Of a stretch of 52,048 nucleotides of DNA, positions 36,794-46,700 are shown one piece after another (the stretch's first letter is position 1; each line of letters opens with the position of its first letter). A model generated the notes under the pieces. That model saw only the letters and a list, made by a program, of their open reading frames with translations, made no database searches and was not told where the DNA came from. A program made the position numbers and the translations under genes. Origin of the DNA: Cellulomonas sp. (lineage in GTDB: Bacteria; Actinomycetota; Actinomycetes; Actinomycetales; Cellulomonadaceae); assembly GCA_017882855.1 (NCBI GenBank), contig JADGOR010000004.1, positions 1 through 52,048 of the forward strand, given 5' to 3'.

Positions 36794-38266
36794 TCAGTAG
36801 CGGTAGTGCTCGGGCTTGAAGGGGCCCGCGGGATCCACGCCGAGATAGGCCGCCTGGATCGGGGTGAGCGTCGTCAGACGGATGCCGAGCGCATCGAGGT
36901 GCAGCCGGGCGACCTTCTCGTCGAGGATCTTGGGCAGTCGGTAGACCTCGCGCCGATACGCCTCGGGGTGCGTGAACAGCTCGATCTGGGCGATCACCTG
37001 GTTCGAGAACGAGTTGCTCATCACGAACGACGGATGACCGGTCGCGTTGCCCAGGTTGAGCAACCGACCCTCGCTGAGCACGATGACCGAGTGCCCGTCC
37101 GGGAACGTCCACTCATGCACCTGGGGTTTGATCTCGGTCCGGACGACGCCCGGGACCGCGGCCAGACCGGCCATGTCGATCTCGTTGTCGAAGTGCCCGA
37201 TGTTGCCGACCACGGCCTTGTCCTTCATCGCGGCCAGGTGACCGGCCGTGACCACGTCGCGGTCGCCGGTCGTCGTGATGAAGAAGTCCCCCTCGCCGAC
37301 GACGTCCTCGAGCCGCGCGACCTGGAATCCGTCCATCGCGGCCTGGAGGGCGCAGATCGGGTCGATCTCGGTCACGATGACCCGCGCCCCCTGGCCGCTG
37401 AGAGCCTCGGCCGCACCCTTGCCGACGTCGCCGTAGCCCGCGACGACGGCGACCTTGCCGCCGATCAGGATGTCGGTCGCGCGGTTGAGCCCGTCGGGCA
37501 GCGAGTGCCGGATGCCGTACCGGTTGTCGAACTTGGACTTCGTCACGGAGTCGTTGACGTTGATGGCCGGGAACAGCAGGTGCCCAGCCTCGGCCAGCTC
37601 GTACAACCGGTGCACACCGGTCGTGGTCTCCTCGCTGACGCCGCCGATCCCAGCCGCCGTCCGGGTCCAGCGGTGCGGATCCTCGCCGAGGGAGCGACGC
37701 AGCAGTGCACGGACGACGGCCTCCTCCTCGACGTAGCCCGGCTCGCCCGGCGCCGGGTGGTCCGGCACGGCGCCGCGCTGCTCGGCCGCGACCCCCTGAT
37801 GGATGAGCAGGGTCGCGTCGCCGCCGTCATCGAGAAGGAGGTTCGGCCCGGCCCCGTCGGGCCAGCGCAGGATCTGCTCGGTGCAGTCCCAGTACTCCGC
37901 GAGCGTCTCGCCCTTCCAGGCGAACACCGGCGCGCCGGCCGGCGCATCGATCGAGCCCGTCGGGCCCACGGCGACCGCAGCTGCCGCTTCGTCCTGGGTC
38001 GAGAAGATGTTGCACGAGGCCCAGCGAACCTCGGCACCGAGAGCGACGAGCGTCTCGATCAGCACGGCCGTCTGGACCGTCATGTGCAGCGACCCGGCGA
38101 TCCGCGCTCCCGACAGGGGTCGGCTCGGACCGAACTCGGCGCGCAGTGCCATCAGACCCGGCATCTCGTGCTCGGCGAGTCGGACCTGATGCCGCCCGGC
38201 GTCGGCCAGGCCGAGGTCACGAACCTTGAACCGTCCCGGTACCTCGGTCAAGCCGGATGCCGACAT
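36794..38266 (-). CDS. ahcY: S-adenosylhomocysteinase
   Basis: A 490-residue enzyme that splits S-adenosylhomocysteine into adenosine and homocysteine, relieving product inhibition of methyltransferases. Motifs are GSLHMT (58-63), [26 protein letters not shown], the NAD-binding [10 protein letters not shown] and the C-terminal FKPEHYRY that completes the cofactor site. An insertion of about 40 residues after GVAAEQ is usual in this clade. ATG 38266 has AGGAG 5 bases upstream. Last gene of the manB-Trm112-CDF-ahcY run, 13 bases after the CDF stop. Confidence 0.98.
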   Translation of the reverse strand: MSASGLTEVPGRFKVRDLGLADAGRHQVRLAEHEMPGLMALRAEFGPSRPLSGARIAGSLHMTVQTAVLIETLVALGAEVRWASCNIFSTQDEAAAAVAVGPTGSIDAPAGAPVFAWKGETLAEYWDCTEQILRWPDGAGPNLLLDDGGDATLLIHQGVAAEQRGAVPDHPAPGEPGYVEEEAVVRALLRRSLGEDPHRWTRTAAGIGGVSEETTTGVHRLYELAEAGHLLFPAINVNDSVTKSKFDNRYGIRHSLPDGLNRATDILIGGKVAVVAGYGDVGKGAAEALSGQGARVIVTEIDPICALQAAMDGFQVARLEDVVGEGDFFITTTGDRDVVTAGHLAAMKDKAVVGNIGHFDNEIDMAGLAAVPGVVRTEIKPQVHEWTFPDGHSVIVLSEGRLLNLGNATGHPSFVMSNSFSNQVIAQIELFTHPEAYRREVYRLPKILDEKVARLHLDALGIRLTTLTPIQAAYLGVDPAGPFKPEHYRY

Positions 38267-38279
38267 GTCCACTCCTGTC

Positions 38280-39209
38280 TCAGGCTTCGGGCGGGTCCCC
38301 CGCGCGGCGAAGATCGGGTTCGAGGTAGATGACGCGGGCGATCGGGACGGCGGCGCGGACCCGCGACTCGGCGGCATCGATCGCTTCAGCGACGTCCGCC
38401 GCGGAGTTGGCACCCGGCACCTCGATCTTCGCGCCGACCAGCAGCTCGTCAGGACCGAGGTGCTCGGTACGCAGGTGGATGACCGAGGTCACTCCGGGTC
38501 CGATCAACGCGAAGCGGATCGCCGCGACGTCGGACGGCGACGCGGACTCGCCCATCAGCAACGATCGGGTCTCGATCGCGAGGACGACGGCGATCACCAC
38601 GAGCAGCAGGCCGATCGCGGCCGTTCCGGCGGCATCCCACCGACCATCTCCGGTCACCAGGGTGAGGACGATGCCGACGAGCGCACAGAGCAGCCCGAGC
38701 TGCGCGCCGACGTCCTCGAGCAGGACGACCGGCAGCTCAGGTGCCTTCGCGGTGCGGATGAACGAGACCCAGCCCTGCGGCCCCCGGATCCGGTTCGACG
38801 CGAGCACCGCGGTGCGCAAGGAGTAGCCCTCGAGAGTGATCGCCACACCCAGCACGGCCAGCGGGACCCAACGCCAGCCCTCGATGGGATGCGGAGCCTG
38901 CCACTTGCTCCACGCCTCGAACAGGGCGAACAGACCGCCGACCGCGAACAGCACCACGGCGACGATGAAGGCGTAGAAGTACCTGGCCCGGCCATAACCG
39001 AACGGGTGCTCGTCCGTGGCAGCCTGCTTGGCCCGGCGCCCGCCGAGCAGGAGGAGGAGCTGGTTGCCGGAGTCCGCGACGGAGTGCACCGACTCCGCGA
39101 GCATCGACGAGGACTGCGTGAGAGCGAACGCCACGAGCTTCGTTGCGGCGATGCCCAGGTTCGCGCTGAGCGCGGCGATCACCGCGCGGTTGCCGCCCTC
39201 GGCAGACAT
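38280..39209 (-). CDS. Cation diffusion facilitator family transporter (SLC30A9-like)
   Basis: A 309-residue CDF protein with six predicted helices and a cytosolic ferredoxin-like C-terminus ([23 protein letters not shown]). The TM2 metal site is [16 protein letters not shown] (HxxxD). The TM5 site is [12 protein letters not shown], that is E-D instead of the HxxxD of canonical zinc exporters, as in the SLC30A9-like branch. Substrate metal is therefore uncertain. The ATG shares one base with the upstream TGA (TGATG). Co-transcribed with Trm112-like and ahcY. Confidence 0.88.
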   Translation of the reverse strand: MSAEGGNRAVIAALSANLGIAATKLVAFALTQSSSMLAESVHSVADSGNQLLLLLGGRRAKQAATDEHPFGYGRARYFYAFIVAVVLFAVGGLFALFEAWSKWQAPHPIEGWRWVPLAVLGVAITLEGYSLRTAVLASNRIRGPQGWVSFIRTAKAPELPVVLLEDVGAQLGLLCALVGIVLTLVTGDGRWDAAGTAAIGLLLVVIAVVLAIETRSLLMGESASPSDVAAIRFALIGPGVTSVIHLRTEHLGPDELLVGAKIEVPGANSAADVAEAIDAAESRVRAAVPIARVIYLEPDLRRAGDPPEA

Positions 39210-39415
39210 CAGCCCGCCACCACGCGCGCCTCATCCACCAGCAGCACCGGGATGCCGTCCCGGACCGGGTACGCGCGCCGGCACCCCGCGTGGCAGAGCA
39301 GCTCGCTCGACCCGTCCGGTCCGGTCACATCACTCAGCTCACCGTGGCACACGGGACAGCGAAGGATCTCTCGCAGCCACGGCTCGATCGGCGCGCCGCC
39401 GTGAGGTTCGGTCAC
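39209..39415 (-). CDS. Trm112-like zinc-binding protein
   Basis: A 68-residue protein with a Trm112 zinc fold: WLREILRCPVCHGEL ... LLCHAGCRRAYPVRDGIPVLLVDEA, with CPVC and CHAGC as likely metal ligands. In eukaryotes and archaea Trm112 activates methyltransferases; bacterial stand-alone copies are less understood. The start GTG 39415 overlaps the manB stop by four bases (GTGA), and its own stop overlaps the CDF start. Its position before ahcY, which recycles the product of methyltransferases, is suggestive only. Confidence 0.88.
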   Translation of the reverse strand: MTEPHGGAPIEPWLREILRCPVCHGELSDVTGPDGSSELLCHAGCRRAYPVRDGIPVLLVDEARVVAG

Positions 39416-40887
39416 ACCGGCCCCCCGGCAGCGTCGGCGGACCGGACCAGCGCGAGCACCTGGTCCCTGATCCGCTCCATGACGTCCTGGTCGGCGGCCT
39501 CGACGTTCAGCCGGAGCAGCGGCTCGGTGTTGGACGCCCGCAGGTTGAACCACCAACGTGGCTGCGCGTCCCAGTGCGAGATGGTCACGCCGTCGAGCTC
39601 GTCCTTCGTGACAGGGCCCGCTACGGCGTCGTCGACGAAGGCCCGGACCACGCGCCCGCGAGCGGCCGCGACGTCGTCGACCCGGGAGTTGATCTCCCCG
39701 CTCGCGGCATACGGCGAGTAGGCCTCCGCCAGGCGGGACAGCGAAGCGTCGGTCGAACCGAGCGCGGAGAGGACGTGCATCGCCGCGAGCATGCCGGTGT
39801 CCGCGAAGAAGAAGTCACGGAAGTAGTAGTGCGCGCTGTGCTCGCCACCGAAGACCGCGTCGTTCTCGGCCATCTGCGCCTTGATGAACGAGTGACCGAC
39901 GCGGGTCCGAACGGTGCGACCGCCGGCAGCCTTGATGAGGTCCGGGACCACTTGCGAGACGATCAAGTTATGGATGACCGTGGGCACCCGACCGGCGGCA
40001 ATCTCCCGCTCGACCTCGCGCAGCCCGACGAGCGCGGTGATAGCCGACGGGCTCACCGGGTCGCCGTTCTCGTCGATCACGAAACAACGGTCGGCGTCCC
40101 CGTCGAACGCGATGCCGATGTCAGCACCGTGCGCGACCACGGCGGCCTGCAGGTCGACGAGGTTCTTCGGCTCGAGCGGGTTCGCCTCGTGGTTGGGGAA
40201 CGTGCCGTCCAGCTCGAAGTAGAGCGGGATGATCTCGAGCGGAAGCCTCGGCAGGCCCGCGCCGTCCTCGAGCACCGCGGGCACCGTGTACCCGCCCATG
40301 CCGTTGCCGGCGTCCACGACGACCCGGAGCTGCCTGATCCCGGAGAGATCGACGAGGCCGCGCAAGAACTCGGCGTACGCGCGCAGCATCTCGCGCTCGG
40401 AGCCGGTGCCGAGCACGTCAGACACCGGGATCTCGCCGTCGAGGTACGTTGCCGTGAGGTCGCGGACCTGGGCGAGGCCCGAGATCTCGCTGACCGGTCG
40501 CGCCCCGGACCGGCACATCTTGATGCCGTTGTACTTCGCGGGGTTGTGGGACGCGGTGAACATCGCACCCGGCAGGTCCAACGCACCGGACGCGTGGTAG
40601 AGACCATCCGTCGAGCACAGACCGATCAGGATCGCGTCCACACCGCGCACGGCCAGACCGTCCGCGAAGGCGGCGACCAGCGCGGGCCCGGACGCCCGCA
40701 TGTCGTGGCCGATGACGACGGTCGGGCGACCCTTGCCGGCGTCATGCTCGGGAAGGATGACGACGTCGGCCAAGGCGGCGGCGATCGCTCGCGCCACCTC
40801 GGGATTGAACTCGTCCGGTACGACGCCACGGACGTCGTAGGCCTTGATCAGGCTGGTCAGATCACGGGGTGTGGTTGCATCGGTCAC
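39412..40887 (-). CDS. manB: Phosphomannomutase / phosphoglucomutase
   Basis: A 491-residue alpha-D-phosphohexomutase that converts mannose 6-phosphate to mannose 1-phosphate for GDP-mannose, glycolipids and mannosylation. Motifs are the phosphoserine loop TASHNPAKYNGIK, the Mg site DGDADRCF, the sugar loop GGEHSAHYYFRDF and the phosphate loop RASNTEPLLRLNVEA. GTG 40887 is chosen because TAGGGT lies 7 bases upstream and fits a leaderless start; a GTG 9 bases earlier is inside that box. Flanked upstream by DUF3499 and a zinc-ribbon gene as in mycobacteria. Confidence 0.95.
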   Translation of the reverse strand: MTDATTPRDLTSLIKAYDVRGVVPDEFNPEVARAIAAALADVVILPEHDAGKGRPTVVIGHDMRASGPALVAAFADGLAVRGVDAILIGLCSTDGLYHASGALDLPGAMFTASHNPAKYNGIKMCRSGARPVSEISGLAQVRDLTATYLDGEIPVSDVLGTGSEREMLRAYAEFLRGLVDLSGIRQLRVVVDAGNGMGGYTVPAVLEDGAGLPRLPLEIIPLYFELDGTFPNHEANPLEPKNLVDLQAAVVAHGADIGIAFDGDADRCFVIDENGDPVSPSAITALVGLREVEREIAAGRVPTVIHNLIVSQVVPDLIKAAGGRTVRTRVGHSFIKAQMAENDAVFGGEHSAHYYFRDFFFADTGMLAAMHVLSALGSTDASLSRLAEAYSPYAASGEINSRVDDVAAARGRVVRAFVDDAVAGPVTKDELDGVTISHWDAQPRWWFNLRASNTEPLLRLNVEAADQDVMERIRDQVLALVRSADAAGGPV

Positions 40888-40894
40888 GCTCGCC

Positions 40895-40900
40895 ACCCTA
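40895..40900 (-). promoter_or_regulatory. -10 element of leaderless manB
   Basis: Read on the minus strand, TAGGGT lies 7 bases before GTG 40887. This implies manB can be transcribed separately from the upstream zinc-ribbon gene. Confidence 0.4.
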
Positions 40901-40926
40901 CTGACTGCGGCGACCGGCGTCGTCCA

Positions 40927-41262
40927 CTAACGCTTGGCTGAGCGCTCCAGCACGTTCTCGATGCTGAGCTCTTCGATACCCGCGAACCACGCGCGCCGTT
41001 CACAGTCGTGGCACGAGATGAAGACGACCGGGGTCGAATCGGTGAGCACCATCTCGACCCGGGTGAGGTCACCGCCGCCACAGTCCGGGCAGGTCTGCGG
41101 AGTCTCGGCGTCAGGAAAGCCGAAGGTCGCGATGGACCCGAGCGGCTCGGGCGGCGGCGTGGGCCGACGACGACGCACCGCGCCTCGCTTGGCGTCGCCC
41201 CTGGGGCTCGCACCACTTCCATCGGCGCTTCCGCGCTGGCGCGGAATCTGCTTCTCCAACAT
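40927..41262 (-). CDS. Zinc-ribbon protein (Rv3258c-like)
   Basis: A 111-residue protein. The first half is basic and low in complexity; the C-terminal half has two Cys pairs (TCPDCGGGDLTRVEMVL ... VVFISCHDCERRAWF), a TFIIB- or zinc-ribbon-like arrangement, followed by a conserved EELSIENVLERSAKR tail. The same position between DUF3499 and manB is held by Rv3258c in Mycobacterium tuberculosis. The start at 41262 is the most likely, though a GTG lies 3 bases earlier. Function unknown. Confidence 0.83.
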   Translation of the reverse strand: MLEKQIPRQRGSADGSGASPRGDAKRGAVRRRRPTPPPEPLGSIATFGFPDAETPQTCPDCGGGDLTRVEMVLTDSTPVVFISCHDCERRAWFAGIEELSIENVLERSAKR

Positions 41263-41293
41263 CACAACCCCCGTGAGGAACGATCCGAGCGGC

Positions 41294-41650
41294 TCAGTCG
41301 AGATCGCCGTGAATGACGCGCAGGTGGCCGCGACGTCCGGCCTCGGCCACCTGTTGATACACCGGGGCGGCCTGCCGGGGCCGTCCGGCCTCGCGTACGG
41401 CGTCAGCCAACGCGAGTAGATCGTCCGGGCTCGGGCCCTCGTCGACGAACTCAGGAGCCAACCGGACGACCTCCCACCCGCGCGGTGCGGTGAGCCGCCC
41501 GGCGTGGGCAGCACAGAGGTCGTACGAATGCGGCTCGGCGAGGGTCGCGAGCGGGCCGAGCACGGCCGTCGAGTCCGCGTACACGTACGTCAGAGTTGCC
41601 ACAGCGGCGCTCACGCACGCGGGACGCGAGCATTGACGGACCGATCTCAC
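41294..41650 (-). CDS. DUF3499 protein
   Basis: A 118-residue protein of the actinobacterial DUF3499 family (Rv3259). It has CSRPACVSAAVATLTYVYADSTAVLGPLATLAEPHSYDLCAAHAGRLTAPRGWEVVRL, with Cys and His residues that could bind a metal. Function unknown. The start GTG 41650 has no clear Shine-Dalgarno sequence, but TAGCGT lies 8 bases upstream; an in-frame GTG 9 bases later is an alternative. It is the first gene of the minus-strand run and is divergent from the zincin-like gene. Confidence 0.88.
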   Translation of the reverse strand: MRSVRQCSRPACVSAAVATLTYVYADSTAVLGPLATLAEPHSYDLCAAHAGRLTAPRGWEVVRLAPEFVDEGPSPDDLLALADAVREAGRPRQAAPVYQQVAEAGRRGHLRVIHGDLD

Positions 41651-41658
41651 AAGACCTG

Positions 41659-41664
41659 ACGCTA
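41659..41664 (-). promoter_or_regulatory. -10 element upstream of DUF3499
   Basis: Read on the minus strand, TAGCGT lies 8 bases before GTG 41650. It matches the box before hisN exactly and implies a leader of about one or two bases. Confidence 0.4.
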
Positions 41665-41739
41665 CCGTGCGGGCCCGTTCGGGCGCCTTCCGGCGCGCTA
41701 AAGATCACCCGCTGTCCGGCTCGCATTCACGCGCCGGAC

Positions 41740-41745
41740 TAAAAT
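41740..41745 (+). promoter_or_regulatory. -10 element of the zincin-like gene
   Basis: TAAAAT lies 7 bases before the ATG at 41753. It overlaps an earlier in-frame ATG (41744), so that ATG cannot be within the transcript and the gene is probably leaderless from 41753. Confidence 0.55.
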
Positions 41746-41752
41746 GCCCCGC

Positions 41753-42187
41753 ATGTCCTCGATGGTGCCCGCCGGATCGCGGCGACGACGAGATCGGCGC
41801 GGCCGCGGCATGCGTGGCCAGGTCATCCCCTCGACCGTTCCGGCCTACCGGACCCGCGCCGAGCGCTTCGACGAGATGGTGCTGGCCGCGGTCGAGCAGC
41901 TCGAGAAGCGGTGGGCCAAGCAGCTCGAGGGCACTGAGTTCGCGGTCGAGGAGGTGCCACCGTCCGGTCCGGCACCGTGGGAGCGAGGGGTACCCCTCGG
42001 ACGGTACTTCCCCGCCGACGTCGGCCTGCCGGCCCGCATCGTCGTGTACCGGCGCCCGGTCGAGTCCCGGGCCGAAGACGTGGCTGACCTGGCCGACCTG
42101 GTGCGGGACATCGTGGTCGAGCAGGTCGCGCACCTGCTCGAGCGCGACCCGGACGAGGTCGACCCGGACTACCGCGGCGGCGCCTAG
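41753..42187 (+). CDS. Zincin-like metallopeptidase-family protein with a degenerate active site
   Basis: A 144-residue protein. After a basic N-terminus (SRRRRDRRGRGMRG) the domain (RAERFDEMVLAAVEQLEKRW ... AVEEVPPSG ... IVVYRRPVE ... LADLVRDIVVEQVAHLL) matches the small zincin-like family usually annotated as metallopeptidase. Members carry HExxH; here the equivalent is EQVAH (123-127), with the first His and the catalytic Glu lost. It is unlikely to be an active peptidase. The start is chosen from a -10 box. The gene converges on DUF5719. Confidence 0.8.
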   Translation: MSSMVPAGSRRRRDRRGRGMRGQVIPSTVPAYRTRAERFDEMVLAAVEQLEKRWAKQLEGTEFAVEEVPPSGPAPWERGVPLGRYFPADVGLPARIVVYRRPVESRAEDVADLADLVRDIVVEQVAHLLERDPDEVDPDYRGGA

Positions 42188-42200
42188 CCGGACCGGGCGC

Positions 42201-43775
42201 TCAACCGCTCGCCGGACGGAGTCCCGTCGTCGGGTCGTCACGCACCGTGACATCGCCGGTGAGCTGGACCGGCAACGTCGACGCCAGGATTGAGATCGCC
42301 GTGCCGCCGTCCGGCAGCACCGAGGTCAGCAGCGCGGCCAGCACCAGCGACGAACCGGGATCAGGGACGAGCTCGACGGCGGCAAGACCGCCCGCCGGAG
42401 CGAGGTCTGCGGCGCGCAGGGCGATGGTCGACCCGACGGGAACGCTCACCGGCAACGTTCGTAACGTGCCGCCGTGGGAACCGACCAGGCGGAGCACTCC
42501 CGTCGCGGGTCCGACGTCCGCGCTCGACGGCGAGGCCGTCGACCCGATCACGATGGCTGCATCGGGACCAGGCGGCAATGCGATCAGTCCACCGGCCGAC
42601 GCGGCACTCGCCGACGCCCAGGCGCGGTCGATCGGCCCAGCCGGATCGGCGCCGGACCGGACGACCATGGCACTGGCCACGACGGGAGCGCTGGAGTCGA
42701 CGATGACGGTGTACGCGCCATCGGGCAGATCGTCGAGCGTCACATCCGTCACGACGCCCGCCGCGAGCTCCACCGGGTTCACTCCAGGCAGGTCGATCGC
42801 GCCGTCCGGACCGAGGAAAGTGAGCGACGCTCGGGCATCGGCGACGCCCGGCGCCAGCAGCCGCACCACGTTCGGCACCTCAGGCACGCGCGGCGCGGCG
42901 AGTGCCACGCCCGCGATGCTCTGGAGCGTGGCCGGCGCGGAGCCAGGGACGACAAGGTCGATCCCCGCGGCCTGGTAGCCACGAAGAGCGCCGTCTTGGA
43001 GGTAGGCGGCGATCGAACCCCCGGTCGAGCGGAGGTGGACGGCGATCGCGTGCTGCTCCGCTGCGAGGCCCTCGAGCAGAACCGCGCGCTCCGTCCCCGG
43101 TGGGACCAGGAAGTCACGCGGACCGGCGATGGTCAGCGAGCCGTTCGCGCCCCACATCTCGATCGTGACGGTTGCGGCCGTCGCACCCGCGTTCTGCATG
43201 ACGAGGCGAGCACTGCTGCCGAGCTCTGTGCTGCCCCCGACGAGCCAGAGATCCGTTCCCGGGTGGGCGCAGGACGCGGCGGCGAGCCCCCGCAGGTCAC
43301 CGGCCGGCGTCGTGGTCGCGACCGCGGCACCGACGTCGGCCGGATCCTGGCCGGTCGGGGCGCCGGTCAGCACGAGCGCACCGGCCAGCTTCGACTGGGC
43401 GATCACAGCGGACTCCGCGCCCGTGGGCGCGAGCCCCGTCCCCGCACCCTTGCCGATCGGGTGCCACTCCGCCACACCGGCCACGCCGCCGGCCGAGGAC
43501 GAGAGCGTGACGCCACGCGCAACGCTCGACGAGCCGGCCGGCGACCGCGCGAACGCAGGGTCGTAGGTCAGGTCAGGTGACGCGTCCGACCCGGTCAAGA
43601 GGCGCACCGGTCCAGGGCAGACGACGCTCGTGACCGGCGGTGGCACGGTGAGGACGCTCGGATCGCGAGCCGTGAGCACCGGCGGAGGAAGGACTTGAGC
43701 CGTGGCCACAGCAGCCGTCAGCACGGCAGCGACGCCGAAGCCGGACAAGAGCCGGGCGAACCCTCCGCGATTCAC
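42201..43775 (-). CDS. DUF5719 envelope protein
   Basis: A 524-residue protein with one N-terminal signal/anchor helix (FARLLSGFGVAAVLTAAVATAQVL) and a long extracytoplasmic beta-rich region (VTIEMWGANGSL, RAVLLEGLAAEQHAIAVHLRSTGGSIAAYLQD, DVTLDDLPDGAYTVIVDSSAPVVASAMVVR). This matches DUF5719. GTG 43775 overlaps the glycosyltransferase stop (GTGA) and has AGGAGG 6 bases upstream. It is always found with the large GT in related genomes as far as I recall, suggesting they act together in wall or polysaccharide assembly. Confidence 0.87.
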   Translation of the reverse strand: MNRGGFARLLSGFGVAAVLTAAVATAQVLPPPVLTARDPSVLTVPPPVTSVVCPGPVRLLTGSDASPDLTYDPAFARSPAGSSSVARGVTLSSSAGGVAGVAEWHPIGKGAGTGLAPTGAESAVIAQSKLAGALVLTGAPTGQDPADVGAAVATTTPAGDLRGLAAASCAHPGTDLWLVGGSTELGSSARLVMQNAGATAATVTIEMWGANGSLTIAGPRDFLVPPGTERAVLLEGLAAEQHAIAVHLRSTGGSIAAYLQDGALRGYQAAGIDLVVPGSAPATLQSIAGVALAAPRVPEVPNVVRLLAPGVADARASLTFLGPDGAIDLPGVNPVELAAGVVTDVTLDDLPDGAYTVIVDSSAPVVASAMVVRSGADPAGPIDRAWASASAASAGGLIALPPGPDAAIVIGSTASPSSADVGPATGVLRLVGSHGGTLRTLPVSVPVGSTIALRAADLAPAGGLAAVELVPDPGSSLVLAALLTSVLPDGGTAISILASTLPVQLTGDVTVRDDPTTGLRPASG

Positions 43776-46700
43776 CACCGGCCTCCTCGGAAGCGGCGGA
43801 ACGGGAGCGCGAGCAGCAGGGTGACGAGCGCCACGAGCGCTTGGAGGGCCAGCCAGGGTCCGCGAGCGGGCGGGGCGTAGTCGATCGTCAGGGTGCCGCT
43901 CTGAGAGCCGAGCTCGAAGCCCTGGCGCCACCCGATGGCCACCGCCCGCAACGGTCGCCCGTCCAGTCGCGCCCGCCAGGCCGCGTCGGCACGCTCGGCG
44001 AGAACGACGATGCGACCGGCGGCGCCGGCCGGGACGTGCGCGTCGACGGTGAGGGGGCCGGACGCGACCGCCGCGAGCGGTAGGCCGGCCGGATTCGCCG
44101 TGGTCGACTCGCCGTCCATGATGCGCACCCGACTCGCGACCACCTCGTTCGGCTGACCGACCCGGTACGGCGCAACCCGCCACAGCACACCGTGGTCGCC
44201 CTCGGCGATCCGTTCGAGGCCGAGTGTCGCGTCGAGCCCCGCCACGATTCGGCTTGAGGCATCCGAGGCAGACCCGTCGACGGGCGGCGGAACGATGACC
44301 ACGCCGATCCCGAACTGGCCGAGACCTTCCGGCACATCCGTGCTCGTCCCCGCCGAGAGCTCGGCAACCGACTGTGCGAGACGCCCCGCCGCGTCATCCG
44401 GCGCGCTCTGGGCTCCCGACCGCGGCGTACCCGTCAGGTCACGCGCCGCCACGACCGTCGAGCTCGCGATCAGCTCCGGCCCCGCCCCGCGGTACACCCG
44501 ATAGCTCACGGTTCCGTCCGCCGCCACGTCGAGCTCGAGGACTCGCTGGCGATTCGCCGAGACCTCACCGCGTCTGCCGACGAGCGGTACCACGGACGGG
44601 TCGACCGCCCGCACGGCGAGCCCGCCGGGTGCGGAGGGGTCCGAGTCGTGCTGCTGCCAAGCCCATGCCCCGCCGACGGCGAGCGGCGCGAGCACCGCCA
44701 GAACCACGACGGCGCCACCGGCTCCTTGCCGCCAGCCGAAGCTGTGGCTCGCGACCCGGCTCTGCACGCCGTCGACTCCCAGGACCGCGGCGACGAGCAG
44801 GCCGCCGGTCATCAGCGAGAGCCCCGCGCCTGGCCAACCGTGCACGACCGAGTCCGTACCGAGCGCCACGGCGATCCGCGCCGACACGGCAGCGGTCACG
44901 AGTCCGGTCGCGGCGACGATCCAGCCGACCCGCACCCCCCGCGCGACCGCACGCCCGCGGAACAGCGCACCCAGCGCCAGCCCGAGCAGCACCAGTCCAC
45001 CGAGCATCGGGAGCACTCGCGCGAGCGGTTCCGCGAGTCCCGCCGGGGTGGCGCTCGCGACCGGCCAACCGAGCAGGAAGTGCCACGGTGCCGCCGGCAC
45101 CGACGCGAGCGGCAGGCCAGGATCGGCGAGCAGCGCGCGCCACGCACCCGTGCCACGCCCGGCCAGAGCTTCAGCGATGAGTGGACCGAACAGGACCAGA
45201 GCAGGGATCGGGATGAGCGCCAGCCTGGCCCGACGGCGCGGCACGACGAGAGCGGCGAGAAGCACGAGTGCGGTCAGCACCGGCAGCAGCACCGGCGCAC
45301 CCGCGGCCGCGACCGCCAGCGCGAGAGCGGCCCCCGCCGCCGCCGCGAGCGATCCGGAGCTGCGTGCAGCGGTCGGGGGCTGGGCGTCGTCTTCATCCGC
45401 GGGTCGCCCCGGCACATCGAGGCCCGGCGCGATGACGTCGTGACGGTCGAGTCCGGCGGCGCGCGCGACCCCGAGTGCCAGCCACGGCAGTGCGAGGTGC
45501 GCGAGCACGGCACCGAGACGGCCCGCCGAGACCGCGCTCAGGAGGCTGGGCGTGGCGGCCCACACGATGGCCGCCCAGGCCCGCACCCCGTTGGACCGGG
45601 TCGCAGCGCCGGCGGCCGCCCACGCGCCCCACGCGGCGAGCGGCACAGCGCCCAGCATGAGGACGCTGGACGTGAGCCCCACACTCCGCGTGATCGCGGT
45701 GAACGGGAGCAACACCGCGAGCAGCGGGTCGGCGGGCCCTGGGTGCCCGAGGTCAGCCGAGATCCAGCCCGAGGTCACCGCGTGATACAGCTCGGAGAGC
45801 GTGGCCGTGGAGGGGAGCAACGCGCCGCCGGCCAGCGTGCGCCCGACGATCACCCGACCGACGAGCGGACCCAGGGCCGCGACGGTGGCGGCGCTCGCAC
45901 CAAGGAGAAGCAGAGCCAGGCTCGAACGGCGGCGGCGGTTGACCTGTGCGCGCTCCGCCATCTCGAGCTCACTGCGCGCGACCGAGGTGCGCCGTGCCTC
46001 CGCCACCGCGAGGCGCCGGTCTCGCGCCTCGCGGAAGACATCGCGACCGCTCGTCTGCAGCGGCCGCAGGGCCCGCCTGGGTAGCCGCTTCGACGCTCGG
46101 GCCACCGACCGAGCCCGGACGATCCGGCCGGGTCGGGACAGAGCGGCCAGGGGCGCGGCGATCTCTGCCACCGCGAGTCCGGGTTCCTTCGTCAACAACC
46201 GGGCGAGCGAGCGGGCGAGCCCGGCGGCGAGTGCCACCAGCCCAAGGACCGGAACCAGCGGGAGCGGGACCGACACCAGTCCCCCGTAGACGAGCGACTG
46301 GCGCCGGGCCCGGAAGCTGCGTCGTGGGTCGGCGCGGCCATCGGGGACGGTGCCGTCAGCATCGAGCGCGTCACGGACACCCTCGAGCGAGAGCTGTGCA
46401 TGCCGGATGCTCGCCTGGGGGACGACGAGCACACGATGGCCGGCCAGCCGCGCACGTCGACAGAAGTCGTACCCGTCCCCGAAGCCGCCGAAGCCGCGAT
46501 CGGCGCCGCCGAGCCGGGTCCAGACGTCCTGCCGCACGAGCGCACCCGCGAGGCCGACTGCAAGGACGTCTTCGCGACCGTCGTGCTGGCCCTGGTCCAC
46601 CTCGTCAGGCTCGACCCCGGTCATCCGGCGACCGAACCGAGACGTGGTGACACCCGCCTCGATGAGACGGTCGGGACGCCCCCACTGTCGTTGCTTGCAG

